DNA from: Bordetella parapertussis
Lineage (GTDB): Bacteria; Pseudomonadota; Gammaproteobacteria; Burkholderiales; Burkholderiaceae_C
DNA length: 20,733 bases
NCBI GenBank assembly: GCA_945901125.1
Contig: CAMDKD010000047.1
Span: 1 to 20,733 of the forward strand
Direction of reading: 5' to 3'
Shown here: piece after piece, positions 1-7,433 of the stretch
Layout: each line of letters starts with the position of its first letter
Numbering within the stretch: the stretch's first letter is position 1
Program-made: the position numbers and the translations under genes
The notes under the pieces: generated by a model
Told to the model about the DNA's origin: nothing
Databases searched by the model: none
The model's input: only the letters and a program-made list of their open reading frames with translations

Positions 1-15
1 TTTGCCTTGACGCAT
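1..15 (-). CDS. 5' end of an unidentified leftward gene, cut by the window edge
   Basis: Read on the minus strand, an ATG at 15-13 is preceded by a perfect GGGAGG ribosome binding site (complement of 21-26) with a 5-nt spacer. Only five codons (Met-Arg-Gln-Gly-Lys) lie in the window, so the product cannot be named. The binding site sits in a small hairpin (22-35). The neighbouring AT-rich leader and the duplicated 21-bp sequence upstream would fit an insertion sequence or other accessory gene, but that is inference. The call rests only on the binding site and start codon. Confidence 0.4.
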
Positions 16-21
16 TCTTGC

Positions 22-35
22 CTCCCAAAAGGGAG
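22..35 (-). promoter_or_regulatory. Hairpin overlapping the ribosome binding site of the edge gene
   Basis: CTCCC (22-26), loop AAAA (27-30) and GGGAG (31-35) form a perfect 5-bp stem. In the minus-strand transcript the GGGAG of the ribosome binding site would be paired, which could hold translation down. Similar leader structures limit transposase translation in IS200/IS605 elements. Relevance here is inferred. Confidence 0.35.
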
Positions 36-148
36 ACAGTTTGAATGGAATGCGAGATGGAATTCAAATAGATTTGGCAGGAAACTCGAAATATATGTTT
101 GAAATCAACAATTTACATCGATTCAAATAAAAATCTCCGGACACTAGT
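36..148. other. AT-rich leader between the edge gene and the 21-bp repeats
   Basis: No complete gene is supported. The stretch is clearly more AT-rich than the coding DNA to its right. It carries a 9-bp direct repeat, ATTCAAATA, at 62-70 and 121-129, and ends in CCGGACACTAGTG, which includes the palindrome CACTAGTG (142-149). A rightward reading frame is open from position 1 to a stop at 100-102, but without its start or any recognisable motif it cannot be called a gene. It is best read as the upstream region of the leftward edge gene. Confidence 0.4.
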
Positions 149-191
149 GAACCTGACCCCAATTACTTCGGAACCTGACCCCAATTACTTC
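149..191. repeat. Two direct copies of a 21-bp sequence overlapping the mltB stop codon
   Basis: The 21-bp unit, with core CCTGACCCCAATTACTTC, occurs at 149-169 and identically at 171-191, separated by a single G. The second copy contains the TAA stop (187-185) and the last codons of the leftward transglycosylase gene. The complement (AATTGGGGTCAGGTTC) resembles, from memory, sequences seen around REP-associated tyrosine transposase (RAYT) genes. This has not been checked against any database. Confidence 0.8.
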
Positions 192-1372
192 TTGATTTCA
201 CGCTCTACAGCCAGCCCGAGTTCAATCACTGCCAGCGCGTAATAGCTGCTGCGGTTGTAGCGGGTGATGACGAAGAAATTGTCCGTGCCGGCCACATACG
301 ACGGAGTCTCGTTGGCGTTATGCAATTGCACCAAGGCCAAAGGTCCGCTGAAAAGTTTGCCATCGTCCTCCAATACCGCTTGCTTGTCTGCCAAATGCGA
401 TGCCGACCAAGACGGCACGATGTCGGGCGCGAGCAATGCAGACAAGTCTGTTTCGCTGACGGTTTGCACATCCACCGCAAAATGTGTGGGCAGGCCGGGC
501 TGCCAGCCAAAGGCTTTTAAATAGTTGGCCACCGAGCCTATGGCATCTGCTGCGCTGTTGCTCAAATCGATGCGACTGTCGCCGTCAAAATCCACCGCAA
601 ATTTGGCAATGCTAGACGGCATGAACTGAGGCCAGCCGCTGGCTCCGGCATAACTACCCAGCACTGGTTTGCTGGCAGGCTGCGTACGTTGTTGCTTTAA
701 AAAATAACCCAATTCATCTTGAAAAAAAGCTTGCCGCTCGGCGGCTTGCGGATGCTCTTTGGGGAAATTCAAACTCAAGGTGCTCAAGGCATCCATCAGC
801 TTGTACTGTCCCTGATGCTGGCCGTAAAAAGTTTCCACGCCCAAAATACCGACGATGTAACGCGGCTCCACACCGGTCTGTGCAAACGCACGGTCAAGTT
901 GCAAGGTGTGTTCGCGCCAAAAGCGCGCCCCGGTTTGAATCCGGTTCTCCGTCAGAAAACGTGCGCGGTAGGCCTGCCAGTTTTTCACTTGTGGTGAAGA
1001 GGGCGGCAACACCAGTTGCAGGATTTGCGGCAACAGGCTTGCCCCGGCAATCTGTTTTTGCACCCAGGCCGGAGGCAGTTTGTGTTTTTGCGCAATCTCG
1101 CGCGCCAATTGCTTTACCGCGCTGCTGTTACCAAAAGCCTTGCCGGTGACCACTTTGGTGGTTGTCTTTTTTTTGCGTTGACCGGATTTGCGTTGCGCCG
1201 CTTTTGCGGCGGTATTTTTTTGCTTTTCTACTGTCGTCTTTGTCTTGTTGAGCGCAGCATTTCGTTCTGCCGCCAAGGCCACGGGCGTGAGAAACGCCGT
1301 GACACACAGACAAATCGCCAAAGCAAATGCGGACGAGCGAAAGAGTTTGAAGCGTTGAGCCGGAGGATTCAT
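185..1372 (-). CDS. mltB: Lytic murein transglycosylase, MltB/SltB family
   Basis: This periplasmic enzyme cleaves the glycan strand of peptidoglycan between MurNAc and GlcNAc, leaving a 1,6-anhydro end; such enzymes act in wall turnover and remodelling. Counted from the ATG at 1372 it has 395 residues, near the family norm. Residues 1-35 form a signal peptide with cleavage near Ala-Leu-Ala-Ala. There is no lipobox, unlike E. coli MltB, so it is probably a soluble periplasmic form. A basic Lys/Thr/Ala-rich linker follows to about residue 75. The catalytic Glu is residue 180 in the motif GVETFYG, and GASGWPQFMPSS is the typical substrate-cleft motif. A TTG at 1381 would add three residues; neither start has a clear ribosome binding site, so ATG is preferred. 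Its stop lies in the second 21-bp repeat. It is divergent from the MscS gene, with a gap of about 60 bp. Confidence 0.9.
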   Translation of the reverse strand: MNPPAQRFKLFRSSAFALAICLCVTAFLTPVALAAERNAALNKTKTTVEKQKNTAAKAAQRKSGQRKKKTTTKVVTGKAFGNSSAVKQLAREIAQKHKLPPAWVQKQIAGASLLPQILQLVLPPSSPQVKNWQAYRARFLTENRIQTGARFWREHTLQLDRAFAQTGVEPRYIVGILGVETFYGQHQGQYKLMDALSTLSLNFPKEHPQAAERQAFFQDELGYFLKQQRTQPASKPVLGSYAGASGWPQFMPSSIAKFAVDFDGDSRIDLSNSAADAIGSVANYLKAFGWQPGLPTHFAVDVQTVSETDLSALLAPDIVPSWSASHLADKQAVLEDDGKLFSGPLALVQLHNANETPSYVAGTDNFFVITRYNRSSYYALAVIELGLAVEREIKK

Positions 1373-1434
1373 TGTTTGCAAGTGTAGCCATCAGCGCAGT
1401 CTGTCAAACCTCTGAGGCGTGATAATCAACATTG

Positions 1435-2703
1435 ATGGAAAATTTAACAGTTTTACTCTCCGCTTGGAGCCACGACGGCCTGTCCCCGGCGCTCATGACA
1501 GAAGTCGCTTACCTGTGCGCAGCGCTGGCCCTGGCTTGGTTGCCGGCCTGGTCGCTGGGTCGCCATAGCAAAAACGAATCCGTGCTGTTCGGCAGGCAAG
1601 TCATAGACGGCTTGCTGTTTCCTCTGTTGACACTGTTGTTTGCTTACATTGCCCAGTCCTGGTTGCAGCGGCAACAACCGGTGCTGCTGTTCAAAATTGC
1701 TATCCCTGTGCTCTTGTCGCTGGCACTTATTCGTTTGTGCGCGCGCGTGTTGATGGCAGTGTTTCCGCGCTCGGGTACCGCCGCCTTGACCGAACGGCTG
1801 ATTTCCTGGCTTGCTTGGGCCATGGCAGTGTTGTGGATCACCGATTTGCTGCCTTTGGTGTTGCAGGAGATGGAGCAAATCCATTTGAATTTCGGTAAGC
1901 TCAGGCTGGACTTGCGCACTATCTTAGAAGGCCTGTTGTCTTCCGGTCTGGTGCTGATGCTCAGCCTGTGGTTGTCGGCAGTCATAGAGCAACGTGTGCT
2001 CAGCCAGACCGTCAGCGATTTGTCCATGCGCAAAGTGGCGGCCAATGTAATGCGCGCCGTTTTGCTGCTCATTGGTTTGCTGCTGGCCTTGTCGGCTGTC
2101 GGCGTGGATTTGACCGCCTTGTCGGTGCTGGGCGGCGCCTTAGGTGTCGGCCTGGGACTGGGTTTGCAAAAACTGGCGGCGAACTATGTCAGTGGTTTTG
2201 TGGTGCTGATAGAGCGCTCGGTGCGCATCGGTGACCATATCCGGGTTGACGGCATGGAAGGCCAGGTCACCGACATCAAAACCCGTTACACGCTGCTGCG
2301 CGACACCAACGGGCGCGAGTCCATCATTCCTAACGACATGCTGATCACCCAGCGGGTAGATAACTTTTCCCTCAGCGATGCGGCGGTGGCTTTGCAGACC
2401 GTGGTGCTGGTCGCGGGAGAAAACGACGCGGCGCAAGTGCAAGCCGTGTTGCAAGAAGCGCTGGGCAAAGTCACCGATGTGCTGCCTGAGCCGCCAGCGC
2501 AAGTGTTTTTCAGCCGCTTCAGCGCCGACGGCCTGGAGATGACTTTGAATTTCTGGGTGGCAAACCAGTTGCATACGCGCATGGCCGTGTTGTCTCGCGT
2601 GAATACAGCCGTCTTGTCGGCCTTGTCGGAGGCCGGCATCCAATTACCGCCGCCCAAGGCCATAGCTAACCTCTCTGCGTCGACAGGCGACGAAAGCCGC
2701 TGA
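1435..2703 (+). CDS. Mechanosensitive ion channel, MscS family
   Basis: This is an inner-membrane channel expected to open under membrane tension and release solutes after osmotic downshock. The 422-residue protein has about six hydrophobic helices before the pore: roughly 20-41, 55-76, 83-105, 122-143, 163-187 and 203-224. The Gly/Ala-rich pore helix spans about 226-258 and leads into the beta domain (LIERSVRIGDHIRVDG, about 258-273), then the cytoplasmic alpha/beta domain. It is longer than E. coli MscS (about 286 residues) and has extra N-terminal helices, as in the YbdG/YnaI-type members. A TTG three bases upstream (1432) could also serve as start. A GAGG at 1414-1417 is too far from the start to be a convincing ribosome binding site. 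It is a single gene, with 160 bp before etfB. The substrate and the exact subfamily cannot be told. Confidence 0.9.
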   Translation: MENLTVLLSAWSHDGLSPALMTEVAYLCAALALAWLPAWSLGRHSKNESVLFGRQVIDGLLFPLLTLLFAYIAQSWLQRQQPVLLFKIAIPVLLSLALIRLCARVLMAVFPRSGTAALTERLISWLAWAMAVLWITDLLPLVLQEMEQIHLNFGKLRLDLRTILEGLLSSGLVLMLSLWLSAVIEQRVLSQTVSDLSMRKVAANVMRAVLLLIGLLLALSAVGVDLTALSVLGGALGVGLGLGLQKLAANYVSGFVVLIERSVRIGDHIRVDGMEGQVTDIKTRYTLLRDTNGRESIIPNDMLITQRVDNFSLSDAAVALQTVVLVAGENDAAQVQAVLQEALGKVTDVLPEPPAQVFFSRFSADGLEMTLNFWVANQLHTRMAVLSRVNTAVLSALSEAGIQLPPPKAIANLSASTGDESR

Positions 2704-2787
2704 CCGGCAGGCAGCGTTTTCTGGCCTGTTTAAGCCGGCAGGACGGGTAAAAAAGCACGACCGTTCTGAAAAACAATGCGATTCGTC

Positions 2788-2806
2788 TAGAATGACGTGC
2801 ACGTCA
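2788..2806 (+). promoter_or_regulatory. Probable etfB promoter -10 box with palindromic operator
   Basis: TAGAAT (2788-2793) matches the sigma-70 -10 consensus at five of six bases. Directly after it, sharing its final T, TGACGTGCACGTCA (2793-2806) is a perfect 14-bp palindrome that would cover the transcription start, a usual position for a repressor operator. The -35 region (TTCTGA at 2764-2769, 18-bp spacer) is poor. Beta- and gammaproteobacterial acyl-CoA catabolism genes, including etf genes, are controlled by regulators such as LiuR, PsrA and FadP. Which of these, if any, binds here is not established. Confidence 0.55.
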
Positions 2807-2863
2807 ACTTCCATGTTTGGAAGTCAAGACTTTTAACCTATATTTATTTCTTGGAGCAAACCC

Positions 2864-3613
2864 ATGAAGGCATTGGTCGCCGTCAAGCGCGTGGTGGATT
2901 ACAACGTCAAAGTCCGGGTCAAATCTGACCAGACCGGCGTCGATATCGCCAACGTCAAAATGAGCATGAACCCGTTCGATGAAATCGCTGTGGAAGAAGC
3001 GGTTCGGTTGAAAGAAAAAGGCATATTGACAGAAGTCGTTGTTGTCTCCTGCGGTGTCACCCAATGCCAGGAAACTTTGCGCACTGCCATGGCCATAGGC
3101 GCTGACCGTGGCATTCTGGTGGAAACCTCCGAAGAACTGCAACCCTTGGCTGTGGCCAAACTGCTCAAAGCGCTGGCTGACAAAGAGCAACCCGGCATGG
3201 TCATTTTGGGCAAGCAAGCGATTGACGACGATTGCAACCAAACCGGTCAAATGTTGGCCGCGCTGGCCGATTGGCCGCAAGCTACGTTTGCCTCCAAAGT
3301 GGAAATGGTCGACGGCAATTTGCATGTGACGCGCGAAGTCGATGGCGGATTGGAAACTTTGAAGCTGTCATTGCCGGCTGTCATCACCACCGACTTGCGC
3401 CTGAACGAGCCACGCTATGTGACGCTGCCCAACATCATGAAGGCCAAGAAAAAAACCATCGATATTTTCAAACCCGAAGACCTGGGTGTGGATGTCACGC
3501 CGCGCATCAAAACTTTGAAAGTCAGCGAGCCGCCCAAGCGCAGCGCCGGTATCAAAGTGGCCGATGTGGCCGCTTTGGTGGACAAACTCAAAAACGAAGC
3601 AAAGGTGATTTGA
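2864..3613 (+). CDS. etfB: Electron transfer flavoprotein, beta subunit
   Basis: The beta subunit of ETF pairs with EtfA to make a soluble FAD/AMP heterodimer that accepts electrons from acyl-CoA dehydrogenases and passes them to ETF:quinone oxidoreductase. At 249 residues it has the family length. The N-terminus (KALVAVKRVVDYNVKVRVK) and the recognition-loop region (DLRLNEPRYVTLPNIMKAKK, residues 177-196) are characteristic; the latter docks to dehydrogenase partners. The ATG at 2864 has a GGAG ribosome binding site (2853-2856) at 7-nt spacing. The stop is one base before the etfA start, so the two subunits are translationally linked. The palindrome at 2793-2806 is the likely control point. 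Confidence 0.97.
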   Translation: MKALVAVKRVVDYNVKVRVKSDQTGVDIANVKMSMNPFDEIAVEEAVRLKEKGILTEVVVVSCGVTQCQETLRTAMAIGADRGILVETSEELQPLAVAKLLKALADKEQPGMVILGKQAIDDDCNQTGQMLAALADWPQATFASKVEMVDGNLHVTREVDGGLETLKLSLPAVITTDLRLNEPRYVTLPNIMKAKKKTIDIFKPEDLGVDVTPRIKTLKVSEPPKRSAGIKVADVAALVDKLKNEAKVI

Positions 3614-3614
3614 C

Positions 3615-4544
3615 ATGGCCTCATTAGTGATTGCAGAACACGACAACCACAGCCTGAAACCGGCGACTTTGAACACCGTGACCGCAGCTATCGCCTGTGG
3701 CGGCGACGTGCATGTGTTGGTGGCGGGTATTGACGCAGGCGCTGCCGCTCTTGCTGCCGCGCAAATCAGCGGCGTCAGCAAAGTGATTCATGCCGAAGCC
3801 GATGTGTTCGCCCACGGTCTGGCCGAGCACATGGCGGCGCAAGTGCTGGCCTTGGCCTCCGGCTACAGCCACATTTTGTTTGCAGCAACCGCCAGCGGCA
3901 AAAACATTGCGCCGCGCGTGGCTGCCAAACTTGATGTCGCTCAGGTGAGCGACATCACGCGTGTCGACAGCCCGGACACTTTCGAGCGCCCCATTTACGC
4001 CGGTAACGCCATGGCAACGGTACAAGCCACAGACGCCACCAAAGTCATCACCGTGCGCACCACCGGTTTTGACGCGGCAGCCACCGGCGGCAGCGCCGCT
4101 GTAGACGTGATTCAAGCCAGCACCGCTGACGCGAAAAGCCAGTTCATGGGCAGCGAGATCGCCAAAAACGACCGGCCCGAACTTACCGCCGCCAAAGTCA
4201 TTGTGTCCGGCGGACGTGCCTTGGGCAGCGCAGAAAAATTCAATGAAGTCATCACGCCGCTGGCAGACAAACTCGGTGCGGCCATGGGTGCCAGCCGCGC
4301 AGCGGTGGACGCAGGTTATGCGCCCAACGACTGGCAAGTGGGTCAAACCGGCAAGATCGTCGCGCCACAGTTGTACGTGGCCTGCGGCATCAGCGGTGCC
4401 ATACAACACCTGGCCGGCATGAAGGACAGCAAAGTCATCGTTGCCATCAACAAAGACCCGGAAGCCCCGATTTTCAGCGTGGCCGACTATGGTCTAGAAG
4501 CCGATTTGTTCGTGGCTGTACCCGAACTGGTTGCTGCCCTTTAA
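3615..4544 (+). CDS. etfA: Electron transfer flavoprotein, alpha subunit
   Basis: The alpha subunit carries most of the FAD site of the ETF heterodimer. It has 309 residues, normal for the family. The N-terminal ETF alpha/beta fold (ASLVIAEHDNHSLKPATLNT) is followed by the C-terminal FAD-binding domain: VSGGRALGS starts at residue 197, and GQTGKIVAPQLYVACGISG and INKDPEAPIFSVADYGL follow. The start ATG lies one base after the etfB stop, with AAGGTGA in the end of etfB acting as ribosome binding site. A rho-independent terminator follows the stop by about 12 bp, so etfBA forms its own transcription unit. Confidence 0.97.
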   Translation: MASLVIAEHDNHSLKPATLNTVTAAIACGGDVHVLVAGIDAGAAALAAAQISGVSKVIHAEADVFAHGLAEHMAAQVLALASGYSHILFAATASGKNIAPRVAAKLDVAQVSDITRVDSPDTFERPIYAGNAMATVQATDATKVITVRTTGFDAAATGGSAAVDVIQASTADAKSQFMGSEIAKNDRPELTAAKVIVSGGRALGSAEKFNEVITPLADKLGAAMGASRAAVDAGYAPNDWQVGQTGKIVAPQLYVACGISGAIQHLAGMKDSKVIVAINKDPEAPIFSVADYGLEADLFVAVPELVAAL

Positions 4545-4556
4545 GCGCTATGCACC

Positions 4557-4580
4557 AAGGCACCACCTGGTGCCTTTTTT
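4557..4580 (+). terminator. Rho-independent terminator after etfBA
   Basis: AAGGCACCA (4557-4565) pairs with TGGTGCCTT (4568-4576), and the run of Ts continues to 4580. The hairpin is compact (closing pair probably open, giving a 4-nt loop) and directly follows etfA. It ends before the ribosome binding site of the next gene, which shows that the next gene does not start as far upstream as its open frame would allow. Confidence 0.85.
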
Positions 4581-4603
4581 CTTTCAGATTTTGGAGATTG
4601 ACC

Positions 4604-6397
4604 GTGAGCTATACCGCACCCGTGAAAGACATGCTTTTCAATATGCAGCATTTGGCGGCCATTGAGCGCATTGCCGCCATGCCCGGCTTTGAAGATGCGG
4701 GTTTGGAAACCGCGCAAGCAGTGTTGGAAGAATGCGCGCGTTTCAACCAGGACGTGGTGGCACCGCTGAACTGGGAAAGCGACAAGCACCCGTCGACTTG
4801 GAAAGAAGGTCATGTCACCACCGCGCCCGGTTTCAAACAGGCGTACAAACAATATTCAGAAGGCGGCTGGCAAGGTTTGCAACACCCGGTCGATTGCGGT
4901 GGTCAGGGCTTGCCAAAAACCATAGGCGCGGCTTGTGTGGAAATGTTGAACGCCGCCAGCCTGAGTTTTGCGCTGTGTCCTTTGTTGACAGACGGCGCCA
5001 TTGAAGCTTTGTTGACCGCAGGCAGCGATGAGCTCAAGGCCACGTACCTGGACAAACTGGTCAGCGGCGAATGGACTGGCACCATGAACCTGACCGAACC
5101 GCAAGCCGGTTCCGATTTGTCGCTGGTGCGTTCGCGCGCCGAGCCGCAAGCCGACGGCACTTACAAAGTGTTCGGCACAAAGATTTACATCACTTACGGT
5201 GAGCACGACATGGCCGACAACATCGTGCACCTGGTGCTGGCGCGCGTCAGTGGCGCGCCCGAAGGCATCAAAGGCATCAGCTTGTTTGTGGTGCCTAAAT
5301 TTCTGGTGAACAAGGACGGCTCCTTGGGCGCACGCAACGATGTGCATTGCGTCAGCATCGAGCACAAGCTGGGCATCAAAGCCAGCCCAACCGCAGTGCT
5401 GCAATACGGTGACCACGGCGGTGCCACCGGTTTCCTGGTGGGCCAGGAAAACCGGGGTTTGGAATACATGTTCATCATGATGAACGCCGCGCGTTACGCG
5501 GTCGGCGTGCAAGGCATTGCAGTGGCCGATCGCGCCTACCAAAAAGCCGTGCACTACGCACGCGAGCGTGTGCAAAGCCGCCCGGTGGATGGTTCCATCA
5601 AAGCCTCTGCGCCCATCATTCACCACCCGGATGTGCGCCGCATGCTCATGACCATGCGCGCTTACACCGAAGGCTGCCGCGCCATGGCCAGTGTGGCTGC
5701 TGCGGCCTACGACGCGGCGCATCACCATACCGATGCGGACACGCGCAAACAAAACCATGCGGTGTACGAATACATGGTGCCCTTGGTCAAAGGATTCAGT
5801 ACCGAAATGAGCCTGGAAGTCACGTCACTTGGCGTGCAAGTGCACGGCGGCATGGGCTTCATCGAAGAAACCGGTGCGGCGCAGTATTACCGTGACGCGA
5901 AAATTCTGACGATTTACGAAGGCACGACGGCCATTCAAGCCAACGATTTGGTAGGTCGCAAAACCGCGCGTGACGGCGGCCAAACGCCCAAAGCCTTGGC
6001 CGCGCAAATGGAAAAGACCGAAGCCGAGTTGCTCAAGATTGGGTCTGACGACGCCAAAGCCATTGCACATCGTCTGGCTGCGGCGCGCAGCGCGCTGCTG
6101 GACGTGGTGAATTTCATTGTCGACGCCGCCGCCAACGACCCGAACGCGGCTTATTCGGGAAGCGTGCCGTATTTGATGCTGGCCGGTAATGTGGTGTCCG
6201 GCTGGCAACTGGCCCGCAGTTATGCAGCCGCGCATCATGCGATAGCAGCCGGCGACACCGACACCGCTTTCATGCAAGCCAAGATGGTGACCGCGCGTTT
6301 TTACGCTGACCATATATTGAGCAAAGCGCCGTCTGTGCGCGACGGCATTGTGGAAGGTGCGCACAGCGTGACTGCCATGGCTTTGGAAGCGTTTTAA
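4604..6397 (+). CDS. Acyl-CoA dehydrogenase, 597 residues, with C-terminal extension
   Basis: This FAD enzyme oxidises acyl-CoA to the 2,3-enoyl-CoA and passes electrons to ETF, whose genes are immediately upstream. At 597 residues it belongs to the long class with an added C-terminal domain (DmdC-like and related fatty acyl-CoA dehydrogenases). Visible motifs are MNLTEPQAGSDLS (from residue 161, FAD/substrate region), GVQVHGGMGFIEE and IYEGTTAIQANDL, in which Glu439 is the likely catalytic base. The start chosen is GTG at 4604, with GGAG (4593-4596) at 7-nt spacing. The frame stays open to an ATG at 4550, but that start would put the etfA terminator inside the coding region. The natural substrate (fatty, branched or methylthio acyl-CoA) cannot be decided. 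Confidence 0.92.
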   Translation: MSYTAPVKDMLFNMQHLAAIERIAAMPGFEDAGLETAQAVLEECARFNQDVVAPLNWESDKHPSTWKEGHVTTAPGFKQAYKQYSEGGWQGLQHPVDCGGQGLPKTIGAACVEMLNAASLSFALCPLLTDGAIEALLTAGSDELKATYLDKLVSGEWTGTMNLTEPQAGSDLSLVRSRAEPQADGTYKVFGTKIYITYGEHDMADNIVHLVLARVSGAPEGIKGISLFVVPKFLVNKDGSLGARNDVHCVSIEHKLGIKASPTAVLQYGDHGGATGFLVGQENRGLEYMFIMMNAARYAVGVQGIAVADRAYQKAVHYARERVQSRPVDGSIKASAPIIHHPDVRRMLMTMRAYTEGCRAMASVAAAAYDAAHHHTDADTRKQNHAVYEYMVPLVKGFSTEMSLEVTSLGVQVHGGMGFIEETGAAQYYRDAKILTIYEGTTAIQANDLVGRKTARDGGQTPKALAAQMEKTEAELLKIGSDDAKAIAHRLAAARSALLDVVNFIVDAAANDPNAAYSGSVPYLMLAGNVVSGWQLARSYAAAHHAIAAGDTDTAFMQAKMVTARFYADHILSKAPSVRDGIVEGAHSVTAMALEAF

Positions 6398-6412
6398 CCC
6401 GATACCTCAACC

Positions 6413-7369
6413 ATGTCCAAACTCCCCGCCATTTTTTCTTCGATGACATTCCCGGTCATCTCCGCACCGCTGTTCATCATCAGCACGCCTAAGACCGTGA
6501 TCGCCCAATGCATCAACGGCGTGGTCGGCTCCATGCCGGCGCTGAATGCGCGTCCGCTTTCACAGTTGGACGAATGGTTGGCTGAAATCACCGAAGCCCT
6601 GGCCGCGCATAACAAGGCGCACCCGGACCAGCCGGCTGCGCCATTCGCCATCAACCAGATCGTTCATAAAAGCAACGAGCGCTTAGAAGAAGACATGGCG
6701 CTGTGCGTGAAATACAAAGTGCCGCTGATCATCACGTCACTGGGTGCGCGCGAGGATATCAACCAGGCAGCGCACAGCTACGGCGGCATCGTTATGCACG
6801 ACATCATCAACAACAAGTTTGCGCACAAGGCGATTGAAAAGGGCGCTGACGGTTTGATCGCCGTCGCCGCCGGAGCCGGCGGTCACGCTGGTGTGAAAAA
6901 CCCGTTTGCTTTGATTCAAGAGATACGCCAATGGTTTGATGGCCCGTTAGCGCTCAGCGGTGCCATCGCTAATGGCAACGCCATACTTGCTGCAGTGGCT
7001 ACCGGGGCAGACTTCGCCTACATAGGCTCGGCTTTCATCGCTACCGTTGAGGCGCGCGCCATCGACGAGTACAAACAATGCATAGTCGACAGCAACTCGG
7101 ACGACATCGTGCTGAGCAATTTGTTCACCGGCGTACACGGCAACTACCTGGCGCCGTCCATCCGCAGAGTCGGCATGGACCCGGACAATCTGACAGAGAG
7201 CGATCCGAGCAAAATGAATTTCGCCGGGGACAAATCCAAGGCCTGGAAAGACATCTGGGGCTGCGGTCAGGGCATTGGCGTGATCGACAAAATACAAACC
7301 ACAGCCGAGTTGATTGCGCAACTCAAGCGGGAATTTGCAGACGCCAAAAAGCGGGTGTTGGCGGCCTGA
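6413..7369 (+). CDS. NAD(P)H-dependent flavin oxidoreductase, nitronate monooxygenase family
   Basis: This is an FMN-dependent TIM-barrel protein of the 2-nitropropane dioxygenase/nitronate monooxygenase family, 318 residues. N-terminal FPVISAPLFIIS, the stretch AAGAGGHAG with His158 (the position of the family's catalytic His), and GALALSGAIANG-like and ATGADFAYIGSAFIAT phosphate-binding segments fit the family. It starts 15 bp after the acyl-CoA dehydrogenase stop, so the two are probably co-transcribed. The family also contains enoyl reductase relatives and many members never tested on nitronates. The neighbour suggests a role in acyl-CoA or lipid metabolism rather than nitronate detoxification, but that is inference. 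Confidence 0.85.
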   Translation: MSKLPAIFSSMTFPVISAPLFIISTPKTVIAQCINGVVGSMPALNARPLSQLDEWLAEITEALAAHNKAHPDQPAAPFAINQIVHKSNERLEEDMALCVKYKVPLIITSLGAREDINQAAHSYGGIVMHDIINNKFAHKAIEKGADGLIAVAAGAGGHAGVKNPFALIQEIRQWFDGPLALSGAIANGNAILAAVATGADFAYIGSAFIATVEARAIDEYKQCIVDSNSDDIVLSNLFTGVHGNYLAPSIRRVGMDPDNLTESDPSKMNFAGDKSKAWKDIWGCGQGIGVIDKIQTTAELIAQLKREFADAKKRVLAA

Positions 7370-7393
7370 TCTGCATCTACGCTGTGCAAAGAA

Positions 7394-7415
7394 AAAGCCA
7401 CCCGAGGGTGGCTTT
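7394..7415. terminator. Two-way terminator between convergent genes
   Basis: AAAGCCACCC (7394-7403) pairs with GGGTGGCTTT (7406-7415); the innermost C-G pair must open to make a workable loop. On the minus strand the stem is followed by a T-rich run (five Ts, C, three Ts), a good terminator for argG-ppnP. On the plus strand the T run is only three bases, so it is weaker for the flavin oxidoreductase gene. Confidence 0.8.
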
Positions 7416-7433
7416 GCTATGAACGCAATACGT

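Noticed and set aside
1..102. Rightward frame open from the window edge to a stop at 100-102
   Set aside because: 33 codons with no motif, in AT-rich DNA, opposite a better supported leftward start.
1373..1381. TTG at 1381 as the mltB start
   Set aside because: It adds only three residues, has no ribosome binding site and is less likely than the ATG at 1372. It cannot be fully excluded.
1128..1391. Leftward open frame with ATG at 1391 over the start of mltB
   Set aside because: It is out of frame with the conserved transglycosylase and its translation has no recognisable feature. It is a shadow frame.
2704..2738. Terminator after the MscS gene from CCGGC/GCCGG and CAGGC/GCCTG pairs
   Set aside because: The stems are short and broken and no T run follows.
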